Source of the DNA: Anaerolineae bacterium
GTDB taxonomy: Bacteria; Chloroflexota; Anaerolineae; JACIWR01
Direction of reading: 5' to 3'
Length of the DNA: 52,796 bases
NCBI GenBank assembly: GCA_024653325.1
Contig: JANLFX010000008.1
Coordinates: 1-52,796 of the forward strand
Notes under the pieces: generated by a model
What the model was told of the DNA's origin: nothing
The model's database searches: none
The model's input: only the letters and a program-made list of their open reading frames with translations
In this document: positions 7,432 through 15,540 of the stretch, one piece after another
Layout of the letters: every line of letters starts with the position of its first letter
Numbering within the stretch: the stretch's first letter is position 1
Program-made: the position numbers and the translations under genes

Positions 7432-8266
7432 GGCGGCTGGTGGCGATAGCTCTGCCCACTTTGAGGGCAATGCCTCCGCCAGGGATAAGCAAATCTACCG
7501 CATCTATGCCCGCGTCGAACAAAAGCTCTTTGGTCAGCACCGAGCTGATCTGCTGGCGGATAGTTTTGCCGCCGGTGCGCAATTCGCCGGTCAGGCCGTC
7601 GAACTCGCCCACGACCTTGCGCTCTTTAGGCTGCCATAGGTACTCAAAGGCGTAAATCGGGCGGTAGTAAAGGTCTATCGTTTCCACTTCGACTCGCTCT
7701 TCTAACAGAGCATCGGCCTGAATCGGTTTGAGCATTCCGCCAAGCACCTGGCGGACGACGAAAGAGGCGCGTACCTGTGGCGGCACCACAATATCCCCCT
7801 CCGGGGCAAAAGTTTCCAGATCGGTGATCTCGTCCCTGGTGTACTGGAGGTAGTTGCCCCAAGGCCGTTCCTCGCCAGATATACCGTCGAAGAAGGCCAC
7901 CCGTTCGTGGGATTCGCGGCAGTGTTCGATACCGGTAAGGGTGATCTGTCGTGTGCCCTCGCCCTCGACTGGGAAGTCCTGGCCGTACAAAGTTATTGTC
8001 TGGACCTCCGGCTGGGGAATGGTCACCGTGTACTGACGGGTGCGGTCGTAGACGTAGTGGGCGCTGCATACCACGTGCCAGAACGGTTCGAACCGGCGCT
8101 CGCTGTACACAATCTGTACCTCCTCGCTTTTGGGGCGGGAGAAAAGCGAGGTCAGTCCAGAGGAGAACACCTGGGTCTTTTTGTCCCAGGCCTTTTCTCT
8201 GGCCTGGTCCCATCCCATGGCGGGTGTCAGGACGTAGGCTTTTTCATCGGCGAGAGTAATTTCCAT
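7421..8266 (-). CDS. Conserved hypothetical protein, 281 aa
   Basis: I do not recognise the family. The start is ATG 8266, preceded by AGGAGG six bases away; an upstream in-frame start at 8299 lacks such a site. The protein appears soluble for most of its length, with aromatic-rich segments (RRFEPFWHVVCSAHYVYD, DLYYRPIYAFEYLWQPKER) and a predicted beta-rich middle. It ends in a Gly-rich hydrophobic tail (DLLIPGGGIALKVGRAIATS) that might associate with membrane. An unrelated-looking central part mentions no catalytic motif. It is convergent with ppa and lies 50 bp downstream of trpS, so it may be cotranscribed with trpS. Confidence 0.75.
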   Translation of the reverse strand: MEITLADEKAYVLTPAMGWDQAREKAWDKKTQVFSSGLTSLFSRPKSEEVQIVYSERRFEPFWHVVCSAHYVYDRTRQYTVTIPQPEVQTITLYGQDFPVEGEGTRQITLTGIEHCRESHERVAFFDGISGEERPWGNYLQYTRDEITDLETFAPEGDIVVPPQVRASFVVRQVLGGMLKPIQADALLEERVEVETIDLYYRPIYAFEYLWQPKERKVVGEFDGLTGELRTGGKTIRQQISSVLTKELLFDAGIDAVDLLIPGGGIALKVGRAIATSRQKK

Positions 8267-8315
8267 GATAGCCTCCTGGTTCGGTCGGGGGTTGGTCATG
8301 CGTAGCTTGGCTGCG

Positions 8316-9296
8316 CTATGGCATCCCGATAGCTTCTTTCACCTCAGCAATAGTTTGGGCCGCGATAACCCCGGCCCGTTGCGCGCCATCGGCCAGCACA
8401 TCCCACACGTAGTCTGGTCGGGCAGCGAACTCGGCCCGTCGCTCGCGGAAGGGGGCGAAATAAGCGGCTAAATCGGCGGCGAATTGTTTCTTGTGCTCCA
8501 CGCAGCCGATCTTCGCCGTCCGGCAGTCAGCGTCAATCTGGGCCATGGTGGCCCCATCGGTAAAGTAGCGGTGAATCTGGAACACATTGCATATCTCAGG
8601 GCGGCCGGGATCGGTGCGATATTGACGCTGCGGGTCGGTGACCATGGTCATCACCCGTTGGCGGATTTCTTCCGGCGTGGCGGCGATTTCAATGTGGTTG
8701 TTCAGGGACTTGCTCATCTTGTTCTCGCCGTCGGTGCCCAATACTTTGGGAAAATCGGTATATTTCGCCTGCGGTTCAACGAGCACCGGTCCGAAGATGT
8801 TGTTGAACCGGCGCACGATCTCGCGGGTGAACTCCAGGTGGGCTGCTTGGTCAATGCCCACCGGCACGGTATCGGCTTTGTAGAGGGTGATGTCCGAAGC
8901 CATGAGTACCGGATAGCCGACCAATCCGTAGTTCACGTTGTCCGGTTGCTGGCGGGCTTTTTCCTTGAAAGTGGGCAGCCGCAAAAGTACCCCTAAAGGA
9001 GTGACCATGGAGAGAATGGTGTGCAATTCCGTGACCTGGGGAACGTGTGATTGGATGAAAATTATCGTTTGTGCAGGGTCCATTCCCGCTGCCAGCCAGT
9101 CGAGGACCATCTCATAGGTCCACTCCCGCAGGTGTTCCGTTTCCCGCAGCGTGGTCAGGGCATGGAGATCCACCACGCAGTACACGCAATCATATTCTTT
9201 TTGCAAGGCGATGTAGTTCTGTATGGCACCCAGGTAATTGCCCAGGTGTTGGCGGCCAGTGGGCCGTGCTCCACTGAAAACGCGACCTTTTGACAT
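8316..9296 (-). CDS. trpS: Tryptophanyl-tRNA synthetase
   Basis: It charges tRNA-Trp with tryptophan. A class I synthetase of 326 residues, normal for the bacterial enzyme. The HIGH-equivalent is PTGRQHLGNYLGA (residues about 12-24). The KMSKS loop is exact (ENKMSKS, near residue 195). DLHALTT and the substrate-pocket segment LMASDITLYKADTVPVGIDQ are standard. The start ATG 9296 is preceded by a G-rich GGGGGATAGGA site. Its own promoter is at 9326-9354. Confidence 0.97.
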   Translation of the reverse strand: MSKGRVFSGARPTGRQHLGNYLGAIQNYIALQKEYDCVYCVVDLHALTTLRETEHLREWTYEMVLDWLAAGMDPAQTIIFIQSHVPQVTELHTILSMVTPLGVLLRLPTFKEKARQQPDNVNYGLVGYPVLMASDITLYKADTVPVGIDQAAHLEFTREIVRRFNNIFGPVLVEPQAKYTDFPKVLGTDGENKMSKSLNNHIEIAATPEEIRQRVMTMVTDPQRQYRTDPGRPEICNVFQIHRYFTDGATMAQIDADCRTAKIGCVEHKKQFAADLAAYFAPFRERRAEFAARPDYVWDVLADGAQRAGVIAAQTIAEVKEAIGMP

Positions 9297-9325
9297 GTCC
9301 TATCCCCCTGTTTTTTGCTGGCTCA

Positions 9326-9354
9326 AGTTTACCACAGATTGCGAGAGGGAGCAA
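9326..9354 (-). promoter_or_regulatory. trpS promoter
   Basis: On the minus strand: TTGCTC (9349-9354), a 17-bp spacer, then TAAACT (9326-9331) with an upstream TGTGG, giving an extended -10. The transcript would start about 25 bases before the trpS start codon. Confidence 0.6.
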
Positions 9355-9358
9355 GTAG

Positions 9359-9387
9359 TTGTCATCCTTTTCGGTTCGTGGTACAAT
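9359..9387 (+). promoter_or_regulatory. Plus-strand promoter facing the GDT1 gene antisense
   Basis: TTGTCA (9359-9364), 17-bp spacer, extended -10 TGGTACAAT ending at 9387. It is divergent to trpS. Its transcript would run antisense through 9405-9677 and could reach the ccmC gene. Confidence 0.5.
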
Positions 9388-9404
9388 TGGGACAGGTAAG
9401 GGAT

Positions 9405-9677
9405 TTATAGCACCTCAAACCACATCAACACGCCGAGCACAACGAAGGCCGCCGCCGCGACTTTAGTCAAAACGGAAGCCGGTATGACATAGCTCACTGC
9501 TCTTCCTCCCATCACTCCCAATAAAGTCACCAATGCCAGAGCCAGGGTTGCTCCAATGAAGACCGGCCAGGGTTTACCGTGTTTGCAGGTCATGCTGATT
9601 ACCGCCAGTTGCGTTTTATCACCTAACTCGGCAACGAAGAGTAAGGCGAAGGTGCTGAGCAATACTTTCCAATCCAT
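9405..9677 (-). CDS. GDT1/TMEM165-family (UPF0016) cation transporter, single-repeat form
   Basis: A 90-residue membrane protein with three hydrophobic segments. The family signature E-x-G-D-K-T is present as AELGDKTQLAV in the first helix. Known members move Mn2+ or Ca2+ across membranes, usually with two such repeats; single-repeat bacterial forms are thought to pair up as dimers. No second half is seen nearby. Export of manganese across the cytoplasmic membrane is the likeliest role. A consensus-like promoter lies about 70 bases upstream. Confidence 0.85.
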   Translation of the reverse strand: MDWKVLLSTFALLFVAELGDKTQLAVISMTCKHGKPWPVFIGATLALALVTLLGVMGGRAVSYVIPASVLTKVAAAAFVVLGVLMWFEVL

Positions 9678-9747
9678 TTAATCCTCCATAAATTGATTTC
9701 CGGGCAAACTCAGCGGCATCACCCGGCTATTTCCTCGCCGGTGAGGT

Positions 9748-9776
9748 ATTATAAGCTGGCAGGCTTGATTTGGCAA
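9748..9776 (-). promoter_or_regulatory. Promoter of the GDT1 gene, with short structured leader
   Basis: Minus strand: TTGCCA (9771-9776), 17-bp spacer, TATAAT (9748-9753). The leader of about 64 nt contains a CCGGC...GCCGG stem and the string GTGATGCCGCTGAG. That string is faintly reminiscent of metal-sensing leaders, but I cannot assign it to a riboswitch class. Confidence 0.65.
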
Positions 9777-9823
9777 GTTTGTGCGGGTTGAAGGATCGCT
9801 TGACGAGGGTAAGGACTCTTGCG

Positions 9824-10504
9824 ATGCGACGGTGGACTGCTGGTCTCCTGGTTGTGCTGGATGTTTTCAGTGCCCTGAGTCTCACTTTGGGCCTGTACCT
9901 GGCCCTGCTATGGGCTCCCACCGAGGCCACGATGGGCCATGTGCAGCGCATTTTCTATTTTCACGTGCCCGCCGCCTGGGTCGGATTCTTGGCTTTCTTT
10001 GTCACCCTGATAGCCAGTGTCCTGTATTTGTGGCGAAGAACCTGGGAGTGGGACATTGTCGCCGCCTCGTCGGTGGGGCTTGGGGTAGCCTTCTCGCTGA
10101 TGGCTATCTGCAGCGGTTCCATCTGGGCGCGGGCGGCTTGGAATACCTGGTGGACGTGGGATCCCCGGCTGACGACTACCACGGTGATGCTGACCATCTA
10201 TATCGCCTATCTGATGTTGCGTGGTGCGCTGGATGATCCGGCGCGGCGGGCGCGATTTGCTGCCGTGTACGGCATCGTGGGTTTTGTCAGTGTGCCTGTC
10301 ACTTTTATGGCCATTCGCTGGTGGCGGACGATTCATCCTGTCATTCTCAGCAGTGCTGGCTTCGAGTTGAGTCCGCGCATGCTGGTCACGTTGCTGGTTT
10401 GCGTCGGCGCGTTTACCCTGTTCTACTTCTCCTTGCTCGGGCATTGCGTGCGGTTGGAGCTCCTGGCCGACGAAGTAGCGAGGTTGAAGAAGCGGCGGGT
10501 TTGA
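9824..10504 (+). CDS. ccmC: CcmC/CcsA-like haem-handling membrane protein
   Basis: A 226-residue integral membrane protein with about six helices. It resembles CcmC, the haem-handling subunit of cytochrome c maturation. The Trp-rich WWD-type motif is present as AAWNTWWTWDPRLT. Flanking conserved His residues occur in QRIFYFHVPAAW and RTIHPV, as expected for haem ligands. The start is taken as ATG 9824 (AAGGA upstream); a longer reading from 9770 would overlap the opposing promoter. No other ccm genes are in the window, so its partners are elsewhere. CcsA-type or cytochrome-assembly relatives are alternatives. Confidence 0.83.
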   Translation: MRRWTAGLLVVLDVFSALSLTLGLYLALLWAPTEATMGHVQRIFYFHVPAAWVGFLAFFVTLIASVLYLWRRTWEWDIVAASSVGLGVAFSLMAICSGSIWARAAWNTWWTWDPRLTTTTVMLTIYIAYLMLRGALDDPARRARFAAVYGIVGFVSVPVTFMAIRWWRTIHPVILSSAGFELSPRMLVTLLVCVGAFTLFYFSLLGHCVRLELLADEVARLKKRRV

Positions 10505-10582
10505 TTTCTGAGGTTGGGCAGAGTTTGTTTCGTGAAGTTCGTGATGGCGGCGGTGTGAGCGAGGGCCATCGGGAGGGCCACG

Positions 10583-11275
10583 ATGACGTCCCAGGACGAT
10601 CTGACCGAGTATGATCAGGCGCGAGAACAGATGGTACGGAATCAGATCGAGGCCCGAGGAATAGCTGACCCCCTGGTACTGGCCGCCATGCGCCAGGTTC
10701 CTCGTCACTTGTTTGTGCCCGTGGAGATGCGCGATTCGGCTTATCGGGATGCGCCGTTACCCATTGGCGAGGGACAGACTATCTCGCAACCCTACATCGT
10801 GGCCCTGATGACCGAGATGCTGGAACTGACCGGTGAAGAGCGCGTTCTGGAAATTGGCACCGGCTCCGGGTATCAGGCAGCGGTCCTTAGCCTGCTCGCT
10901 CGAGAGGTGTACACCGTGGAAAGATTGCCCACCCTGGCGCGACGCGCAGAAGAACTGCTGTACCAACTGGGATACCATAACGTCCACGTCCGCGTTGGCG
11001 ATGGCACCCTGGGTTGGTCAGAATATGCACCTTACGAGGCAATTATTGTCACCGCTGCTTCTCCTGACATACCGCCGCCCCTTCTTGATCAACTGGCCGA
11101 CGGCGGGCGGTTCATCGCGCCCATCGGCCCACGTTGGACTCAGACCCTGGTGCGCGTGCGGCGTAAAGGGGATAAATTTCATAGGGAGCATCTGACCTCG
11201 GTAGCTTTTGTGCCATTGGTTGGCGAGCATGGCTGGAATGAAGGGGATAGTTTTCTACGCCGGCTGTTGGGCTAG
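10583..11275 (+). CDS. pcm: Protein-L-isoaspartate O-methyltransferase
   Basis: It uses S-adenosylmethionine to methylate isoaspartyl residues in damaged proteins, starting their repair. Its 230 residues include the family N-terminus (MVRNQIEARGIADPLVLAAM, VPRHLFVP). The lid segment DAPLPIGEGQTISQPYIVA is diagnostic. The SAM-binding loop is VLEIGTGSGYQAAVL, and PPLLDQLADGGRFIAPIG follows later. The start ATG 10583 has GGGAGG upstream. It abuts the radical SAM gene, whose start region overlaps its end. Confidence 0.94.
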   Translation: MTSQDDLTEYDQAREQMVRNQIEARGIADPLVLAAMRQVPRHLFVPVEMRDSAYRDAPLPIGEGQTISQPYIVALMTEMLELTGEERVLEIGTGSGYQAAVLSLLAREVYTVERLPTLARRAEELLYQLGYHNVHVRVGDGTLGWSEYAPYEAIIVTAASPDIPPPLLDQLADGGRFIAPIGPRWTQTLVRVRRKGDKFHREHLTSVAFVPLVGEHGWNEGDSFLRRLLG

Positions 11276-11317
11276 ATGAGCGCCGACCTTTTGATGAGTC
11301 GGCAAGGAGTGATTTTG

Positions 11318-12352
11318 ATGGGAGAATTAAAAGAAGCGATGCTTTATCAAAAGCTGGACGACGCGCGAGTGCAGTGCAATCTGTGTGCTCACCGCTGCAA
11401 AATCAGCCCCGGCAAGCGGGGGGTCTGTGGGGTGCGCGAAAACCAGGATGGTACTCTGTTTACCCTGGTGTACGGTAAGTCCATCTCAGCGGCAGTGGAT
11501 CCCATCGAGAAAAAGCCGCTGTATCACTATCTGCCAGGGACGAGCGCGTTCTCTATCGCCACCGTGGGTTGTAATTTCCGCTGCGCTTTTTGCCAGAACG
11601 CGGACATCTCCCAGGCCCCCAGGGAGAACCGGGATCTGGGCCGTTGGGCGCGAGATTTACCTCCAGAGCAGGTAGTGCGCCTGGCGGAGGAGTACAATTG
11701 TGCCTCTATAGCCTACACTTACACCGAACCGACGGTCTTTTTCGAGTATGCCTACGATACGGCGGTAATCGCTTCCGAGCACGGATTGAAGAACATCTTC
11801 GTCACCAATGGGTACATGACCTCGGAGGCTTTGGATACCATTGGCGACAATCTGCACGCCGCTAATGTGGACCTGAAGAGTTTCAGTGATGAGTTCTACC
11901 GCAAAATCTGCGGCGGCAGTCTGCAGCCCGTGCTCGATTCCATTCGCCAGATGCGCGAGATGGGGGTGTGGGTGGAAGTCACTACCCTGGTTATCCCTGG
12001 TCACAACGATAGCGATGATGAATTCAGGGGCATCGCTGAGTTTCTGGTGAGCGTGGACCCGGATATGCCCTGGCATCTCTCGCGTTTTGTGCCTCACTAT
12101 AAGATGCAGGATGTACCTTCCACTCCGGTGAGCACCCTCCATCGTGCGGTGGAAATCGGCTACGATGCGGGTCTGCACTACGTGTACGTAGGTAACGTGC
12201 CCGGTGACCAGTACGAGCATACTCATTGTCCCCGCTGCGGCGAGATAGTGATTTACCGCATCGGATACAACATCCGCCTGAACCTGAAGGACAACTCCTG
12301 CCCTAAGTGCGGCTCTCGCCTGGCCGTCGTTATTTCTTCTTCAGAAAAGTAG
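11318..12352 (+). CDS. amrS: AmmeMemoRadiSam-type radical SAM protein (AmrS)
   Basis: A radical SAM enzyme of COG1180 (PflA/AmrS-like). The start is ATG 11318 with AAGGAG at 11304-11309, preferred over the ATG directly after pcm. An N-terminal Cys cluster CNLCAHRCKISPGKRGVCG (residues about 20-38) precedes the radical SAM motif CNFRCAFCQN, which holds the [4Fe-4S]-SAM cluster. The motif TYTEPTVFFEYAYD and the VDLKSFSDEFYRK block are typical of the AmrS subfamily. A C-terminal zinc-ribbon-like region CPRCGE...CPKCG is an addition seen in many members. The AmmeMemo partners are not adjacent. The substrate is unknown. Confidence 0.88.
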   Translation: MGELKEAMLYQKLDDARVQCNLCAHRCKISPGKRGVCGVRENQDGTLFTLVYGKSISAAVDPIEKKPLYHYLPGTSAFSIATVGCNFRCAFCQNADISQAPRENRDLGRWARDLPPEQVVRLAEEYNCASIAYTYTEPTVFFEYAYDTAVIASEHGLKNIFVTNGYMTSEALDTIGDNLHAANVDLKSFSDEFYRKICGGSLQPVLDSIRQMREMGVWVEVTTLVIPGHNDSDDEFRGIAEFLVSVDPDMPWHLSRFVPHYKMQDVPSTPVSTLHRAVEIGYDAGLHYVYVGNVPGDQYEHTHCPRCGEIVIYRIGYNIRLNLKDNSCPKCGSRLAVVISSSEK

Positions 12353-12385
12353 AACAGGGGCGCGTTTCCAACGCGCCCCTGTTAC
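12349..12385. repeat. GTAG...TTAC palindrome between convergent genes
   Basis: A perfect 14-bp inverted repeat (12353-12366 with 12370-12383, loop TCC). Its leading GTAG contains the amrS stop codon. No T-tract on either strand, so it may act as a roadblock or be only a mobile repeat. Confidence 0.75.
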
Positions 12386-12406
12386 GATGGCACAATCCTC
12401 GGTTGT

Positions 12407-13468
12407 CTACGAGCCTTGATCTTCCGCCGATGGTTCTTCGGGCTCGGCCGGGGTCCCCTCGTCTTCAGGCAGCCGCACCTCGGCGGGCGGAGCTGCTGGT
12501 GCGAGCACAGGCAGCGGGTATTCCTGCGTTCCAAACCGGGTGAGGATCACCGCGCCCAGGCCGAGGCTGGCTACTCCCACCGAGAAAAGGAAGCCCAGGC
12601 AGCACGGCATGTAGGTCAGCAGAGTGATGATCAACAGGCCAGCGAGCACGGCTACCACTTTAGACACCGGTTGCCGGGTGTTCAGGGCTTCCACCAGGCG
12701 TTGTCCCACCACCAGGCCAACGGCTATCCAGCCGAACAAGACGGCAATGGCCAGGGCTAACAGGAGCAGAAGCCCGAAGGGGCTGAAACAGCAGGTGAGG
12801 ATCAGCAACGCGGCCAGGATAGCAGTGATCACCAGAACTGCGAACCCGGCTCCCAAACTGGGCAGCGGCGAGCCGAAGACCACGCGCGCTACCTGGTCCG
12901 TGTGGCGAGGCAGGAGAGTGACGACCAGTACGCCCAGGGCCATGATCACCAGGGTGAGGAAAACAGCCTGCACGGCGTCCATCACTCTGCCGAAAAGCCA
13001 CCTTCCGAAAGGTTGCTCTTCGAATGACCACCATGGCCAGCGATACAGGCGGAAGAAGCGGAAGCCTGGCCAGGAGTAGCGACCCGCAAACCCTTTCACC
13101 TCCCCGCCACGTACCACGGCTCCTTCATCCTGCTGCACAACTCCCCCGATAGCTACCAGTTGACCCTCGACGATGGCTGTGGACTGCAGGTGGGCTCTTC
13201 CACCGAAAACTACCATATCCCCATCCACTTGCCCGGCGACTTCCGCATTCCCGCCCGTGAGTACCACATCACCGCGCACGCGACTGCCTTTTTCTAGAGT
13301 GGCATTACCGCCTACGACGATCAGGGAACCGTCTAAAGTCTCGCCGGAAGCCAGGGTGAAACTTTCCCCAATGACCACCTTGTCTCCGCTTGGTCCGTCG
13401 GCGAACACGGGGGTGGCCGGCACAAGAATGGCCAGAAGCAACAGACAAACGATCAGCAATTTCTTCAT
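12407..13468 (-). CDS. Exported polymer-like (bactofilin-type repeats) membrane protein
   Basis: 353 residues. A signal peptide (MKKLLIVCLLLLAILVPATPVFA) leads into a beta-helix-like repeat region (residues about 35-125) of the form DGSLIVVGGNATLEKGS, RGDVVLTGGNAEV, DGDMVVFGGRAHL, as in bactofilin-like domains. Four to five transmembrane segments follow, including a Cys-containing stretch ILTCCFSPFG and TYMPCCLGF. The acidic Pro-rich tail ends in EPSAEDQGS. It is likely a cell-envelope protein. It lies 52 bp downstream of the anti-sigma gene in the same orientation, so it is probably a target or partner of that regulatory pair. The exact role is unknown. Confidence 0.8.
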   Translation of the reverse strand: MKKLLIVCLLLLAILVPATPVFADGPSGDKVVIGESFTLASGETLDGSLIVVGGNATLEKGSRVRGDVVLTGGNAEVAGQVDGDMVVFGGRAHLQSTAIVEGQLVAIGGVVQQDEGAVVRGGEVKGFAGRYSWPGFRFFRLYRWPWWSFEEQPFGRWLFGRVMDAVQAVFLTLVIMALGVLVVTLLPRHTDQVARVVFGSPLPSLGAGFAVLVITAILAALLILTCCFSPFGLLLLLALAIAVLFGWIAVGLVVGQRLVEALNTRQPVSKVVAVLAGLLIITLLTYMPCCLGFLFSVGVASLGLGAVILTRFGTQEYPLPVLAPAAPPAEVRLPEDEGTPAEPEEPSAEDQGS

Positions 13469-13519
13469 GGTAACACCTCCAGGTTTTGACTATTCGAATT
13501 TATTCGTCATCGGCTCGAA

Positions 13520-14086
13520 CTATGCCCGGTGGGACACTGGCCTCAACAGGCGACTTGTCAATACACGCAGCCAGAGCACGTTTAAGGCCAGAATGATCAG
13601 GCTATAGGTGGTGCATATCATGGCTGCCGGAGAACGGACGCAGGCGACTGCCAGTAGCCAGAGCGCGTTGAGCACAGATTCCAGTGTGGACAGCAACTCC
13701 GTGACCACGGTCAGGCCATGCCCTGCCGCCGGGGTGGTCACCAGCAAGTACAAGGCCGGCGCTACCTCGCCCAGCGAGGCCAGCGAGATCAATCCCAGAA
13801 CCACTGCGCCTATTACCAAGGCGAGGACGCCGAAGATGATCTGCCGTCGTGACTCGCGTTCGGCCAGGCGGGCACTCACGCGAACTGCGAAACAGGCTGG
13901 CGGGCTGATCAGGGGAGCAGTGGCGAACAATCGCTCGATTTCTTGCAGGGCATCCCATTGCGCCCGGCAGGCGTCGCAAGTGCGCAGGTGCGCGCGCAGC
14001 TCGTTCTCCTCTCTGGCGCTCAGTTGTTTATCCAAGGCCAGGGACATTTGCTCGCTGAATTGTGGGCATGCTTTAAGGGCTGGCAT
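13520..14086 (-). CDS. Zinc-finger anti-sigma factor, membrane anchored
   Basis: A 188-residue protein. The start is ATG 14086 with AGGAGGT inside the end of the sigma gene, seven bases away. Residues about 10-40 form the anti-sigma zinc finger with the H-x3-C-x2-C signature (HLRTCDAC). A basic linker and three to four hydrophobic segments follow (IIFGVLALVIGAVVLGLISL, VLNALWLLAVACV, MICTTYSLIILALNVLWL). The family binds and holds its cognate ECF sigma factor until an envelope signal releases it. Its gene starts two bases after the sigma stop, so the two are translationally linked. Confidence 0.87.
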   Translation of the reverse strand: MPALKACPQFSEQMSLALDKQLSAREENELRAHLRTCDACRAQWDALQEIERLFATAPLISPPACFAVRVSARLAERESRRQIIFGVLALVIGAVVLGLISLASLGEVAPALYLLVTTPAAGHGLTVVTELLSTLESVLNALWLLAVACVRSPAAMICTTYSLIILALNVLWLRVLTSRLLRPVSHRA

Positions 14087-14088
14087 TT

Positions 14089-14691
14089 TCAACACCTCCT
14101 CCCCGGCGTGGTTTGTAGCGCACTCATTATCATCCGTTTTCTATCCTCATCCGCCTGAGTCATGGCCTGGACCAGCATCTCGCGGGCGCGGTGCAGGCGG
14201 CTTTTAACCGCGCTCTCGGTTAGTTCCAACATCTCGGCAATCTCTTTGTAGGGCAGATCATACCAGTAGTGAAGAATCACCGGGATGCGGTAGTGCGCTG
14301 GCAAAGACTCCAGGAGAACCTGCACGGCATCCCGTGTCTGGTTTTCAATCAATCGCTCCTCCGGCTGCAGCATATCGCTGGCTACACCTTGCCACGGTGG
14401 CAACTCCTCTAGCGAGACCAGATTGAGCCGGCGACGACGCAAGCGGTCAATGCAGTAGTGAGAAGCGATGGAAAGCAGCCAGGAGATGAACTTGCGCGTC
14501 GGGTCGTAGGTGGTCAGCCGGGTGTAGGCGCGGATAAATGTCTCCTGGGCCGCGTCCTCGGCTTCCTGCGAGTTGCCCAACATCCGGTAAGCCAAGTTGT
14601 AAATGGGTGTCTGGTAAGTTTCAACCAGGCGCATAAATGCTTCTTGATTGCCCCCCAGGGCCTGTTTGATCCAGACTTGTTCTTGCTCCAT
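14089..14691 (-). CDS. ECF-type RNA polymerase sigma factor
   Basis: A 200-residue sigma-70 family protein of the extracytoplasmic-function group. Region 2 is visible as LAYRMLGNSQEAEDAAQETF with the RAYTRLTTYDP-RKFISWLL continuation. Region 4 is LPAHYRIPVILHYWYDLPYK plus an HTH around EIAEMLELTESAVKSRLHRA. Region 3 is absent, as in ECF factors. The start is ATG 14691; the upstream open frame has no support. It directs transcription of envelope-stress genes, probably including its own operon (candidate promoter 14717-14742). Confidence 0.93.
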   Translation of the reverse strand: MEQEQVWIKQALGGNQEAFMRLVETYQTPIYNLAYRMLGNSQEAEDAAQETFIRAYTRLTTYDPTRKFISWLLSIASHYCIDRLRRRRLNLVSLEELPPWQGVASDMLQPEERLIENQTRDAVQVLLESLPAHYRIPVILHYWYDLPYKEIAEMLELTESAVKSRLHRAREMLVQAMTQADEDRKRMIMSALQTTPGRRC

Positions 14692-14716
14692 CTTGCCTCG
14701 CTTCTCCGTGATTGTA

Positions 14717-14742
14717 TACGCAGTTCGACGGGATAAGGTTTC
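14717..14742 (-). promoter_or_regulatory. Candidate ECF-type promoter of the sigma operon
   Basis: On the minus strand GAAAC (14738-14742), 17 bases, then CGTA (14717-14720), resembling the GGAAC / CGTC pattern of ECF promoters. A sigma-70-like TACAAT at 14711-14716 overlaps it, so the assignment is tentative. Confidence 0.4.
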
Positions 14743-14782
14743 ACTAACGTAGGGCGGGATGGCATCTCGTCCTGCTGCCCAG

Positions 14783-14811
14783 TTGACAGCAAGCCAATGT
14801 GCGAGTATAAT
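14783..14811 (+). promoter_or_regulatory. Perfect consensus sigma-70 promoter of the S1 gene
   Basis: TTGACA (14783-14788), exactly 17 bp, TATAAT (14806-14811). It overlaps the 5' part of the open frame at 14797, which shows that the S1 gene must start downstream. Confidence 0.88.
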
Positions 14812-14847
14812 CGCGGCCATAAACATCGCATGGAGGTAAAGGCAACA

Positions 14848-15540
14848 GTGACTTCTGAATATGAGCATCCGGCCAGTATTGACGATTTGACCCCAAAAAT
14901 GAAATTGCGCGGTACTGTCACGCGTGTGGAGCTTGCTGGTGCGTTTGTAGACATCGGCGTCGGGCGCGATGGCTTTGTACATATCTCGGAGATCAGCCCA
15001 GAGCGCGTGAACCGCGTCGCTGACGTGTTATCCCCCGGTGACGAGATCACCGTGTGGGTCAAAGCTGTGGACGCCGAAAGGGGACGCATCAGCCTGACCA
15101 TGATCGAACCGCCAGCTCGCACACTGGCAGACCTCAAACCCGATATGGTGCTGACCGGTACGGTGACCAAATTGATGCCCTATGGAGCTTTTGTGGACAT
15201 TGGTGTGGGCCGGGATGGTCTGGTGCATATCAGTGAGATGTCCACCGGCTATGTGAAACATCCTTCCGAAGTGGTGGAGGAAGGCGGAGAGGTCCTGGTG
15301 CGGGTGATCAGCGTGAATCAACGCAAAGGCCAGATTCAGCTTAGCATGAAGGGGTTGCCCACGGATGAGGTCGAGGAGGAAGAGGACGAAGAGGCCCTGC
15401 CCACGGTGATGGAACTGGCGCTGAAAGAGGCTGTGGCGGGCAGAAAGTCCAAGAGCAAGGCGCGGCAGAAGAAACACCGGCGACACCCGGAACGCGAAGA
15501 ACTGGACGAAATCCTTTCCCGCACGCTAAGACTCAGGTGA
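14848..15540 (+). CDS. Protein with two S1 RNA-binding domains
   Basis: 230 residues from GTG 14848, ten bases after GGAGGT. The alternative ATG 14830 would leave almost no leader after the promoter. Two S1 (OB-fold) domains: residues about 14-85 (MKLRGTVTRVELAGAFVDIG, GRDGFVHISEI) and about 95-165 (MVLTGTVTKLMPYGAFVDIG, GRDGLVHISEM). They are followed by an acidic stretch EEEEDEEALPTVMEL and a strongly basic tail (GRKSKSKARQKKHRRHP). It is shorter than ribosomal protein S1 (usually four to six repeats). It is probably an RNA-binding, translation- or RNA-decay-related protein. The strong promoter implies high expression. Confidence 0.86.
   Translation: MTSEYEHPASIDDLTPKMKLRGTVTRVELAGAFVDIGVGRDGFVHISEISPERVNRVADVLSPGDEITVWVKAVDAERGRISLTMIEPPARTLADLKPDMVLTGTVTKLMPYGAFVDIGVGRDGLVHISEMSTGYVKHPSEVVEEGGEVLVRVISVNQRKGQIQLSMKGLPTDEVEEEEDEEALPTVMELALKEAVAGRKSKSKARQKKHRRHPEREELDEILSRTLRLR

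Noticed and set aside
9678-9741. A yybP-ykoY manganese riboswitch before the GDT1-type gene
   Set aside because: The leader is only about 64 nt and the conserved GGGGAGUAG loop is not matched; kept only as a low-interest note.
12353-12383. A classical intrinsic terminator after amrS
   Set aside because: The stem is perfect but neither strand has a following T-run, so it is listed as a repeat.
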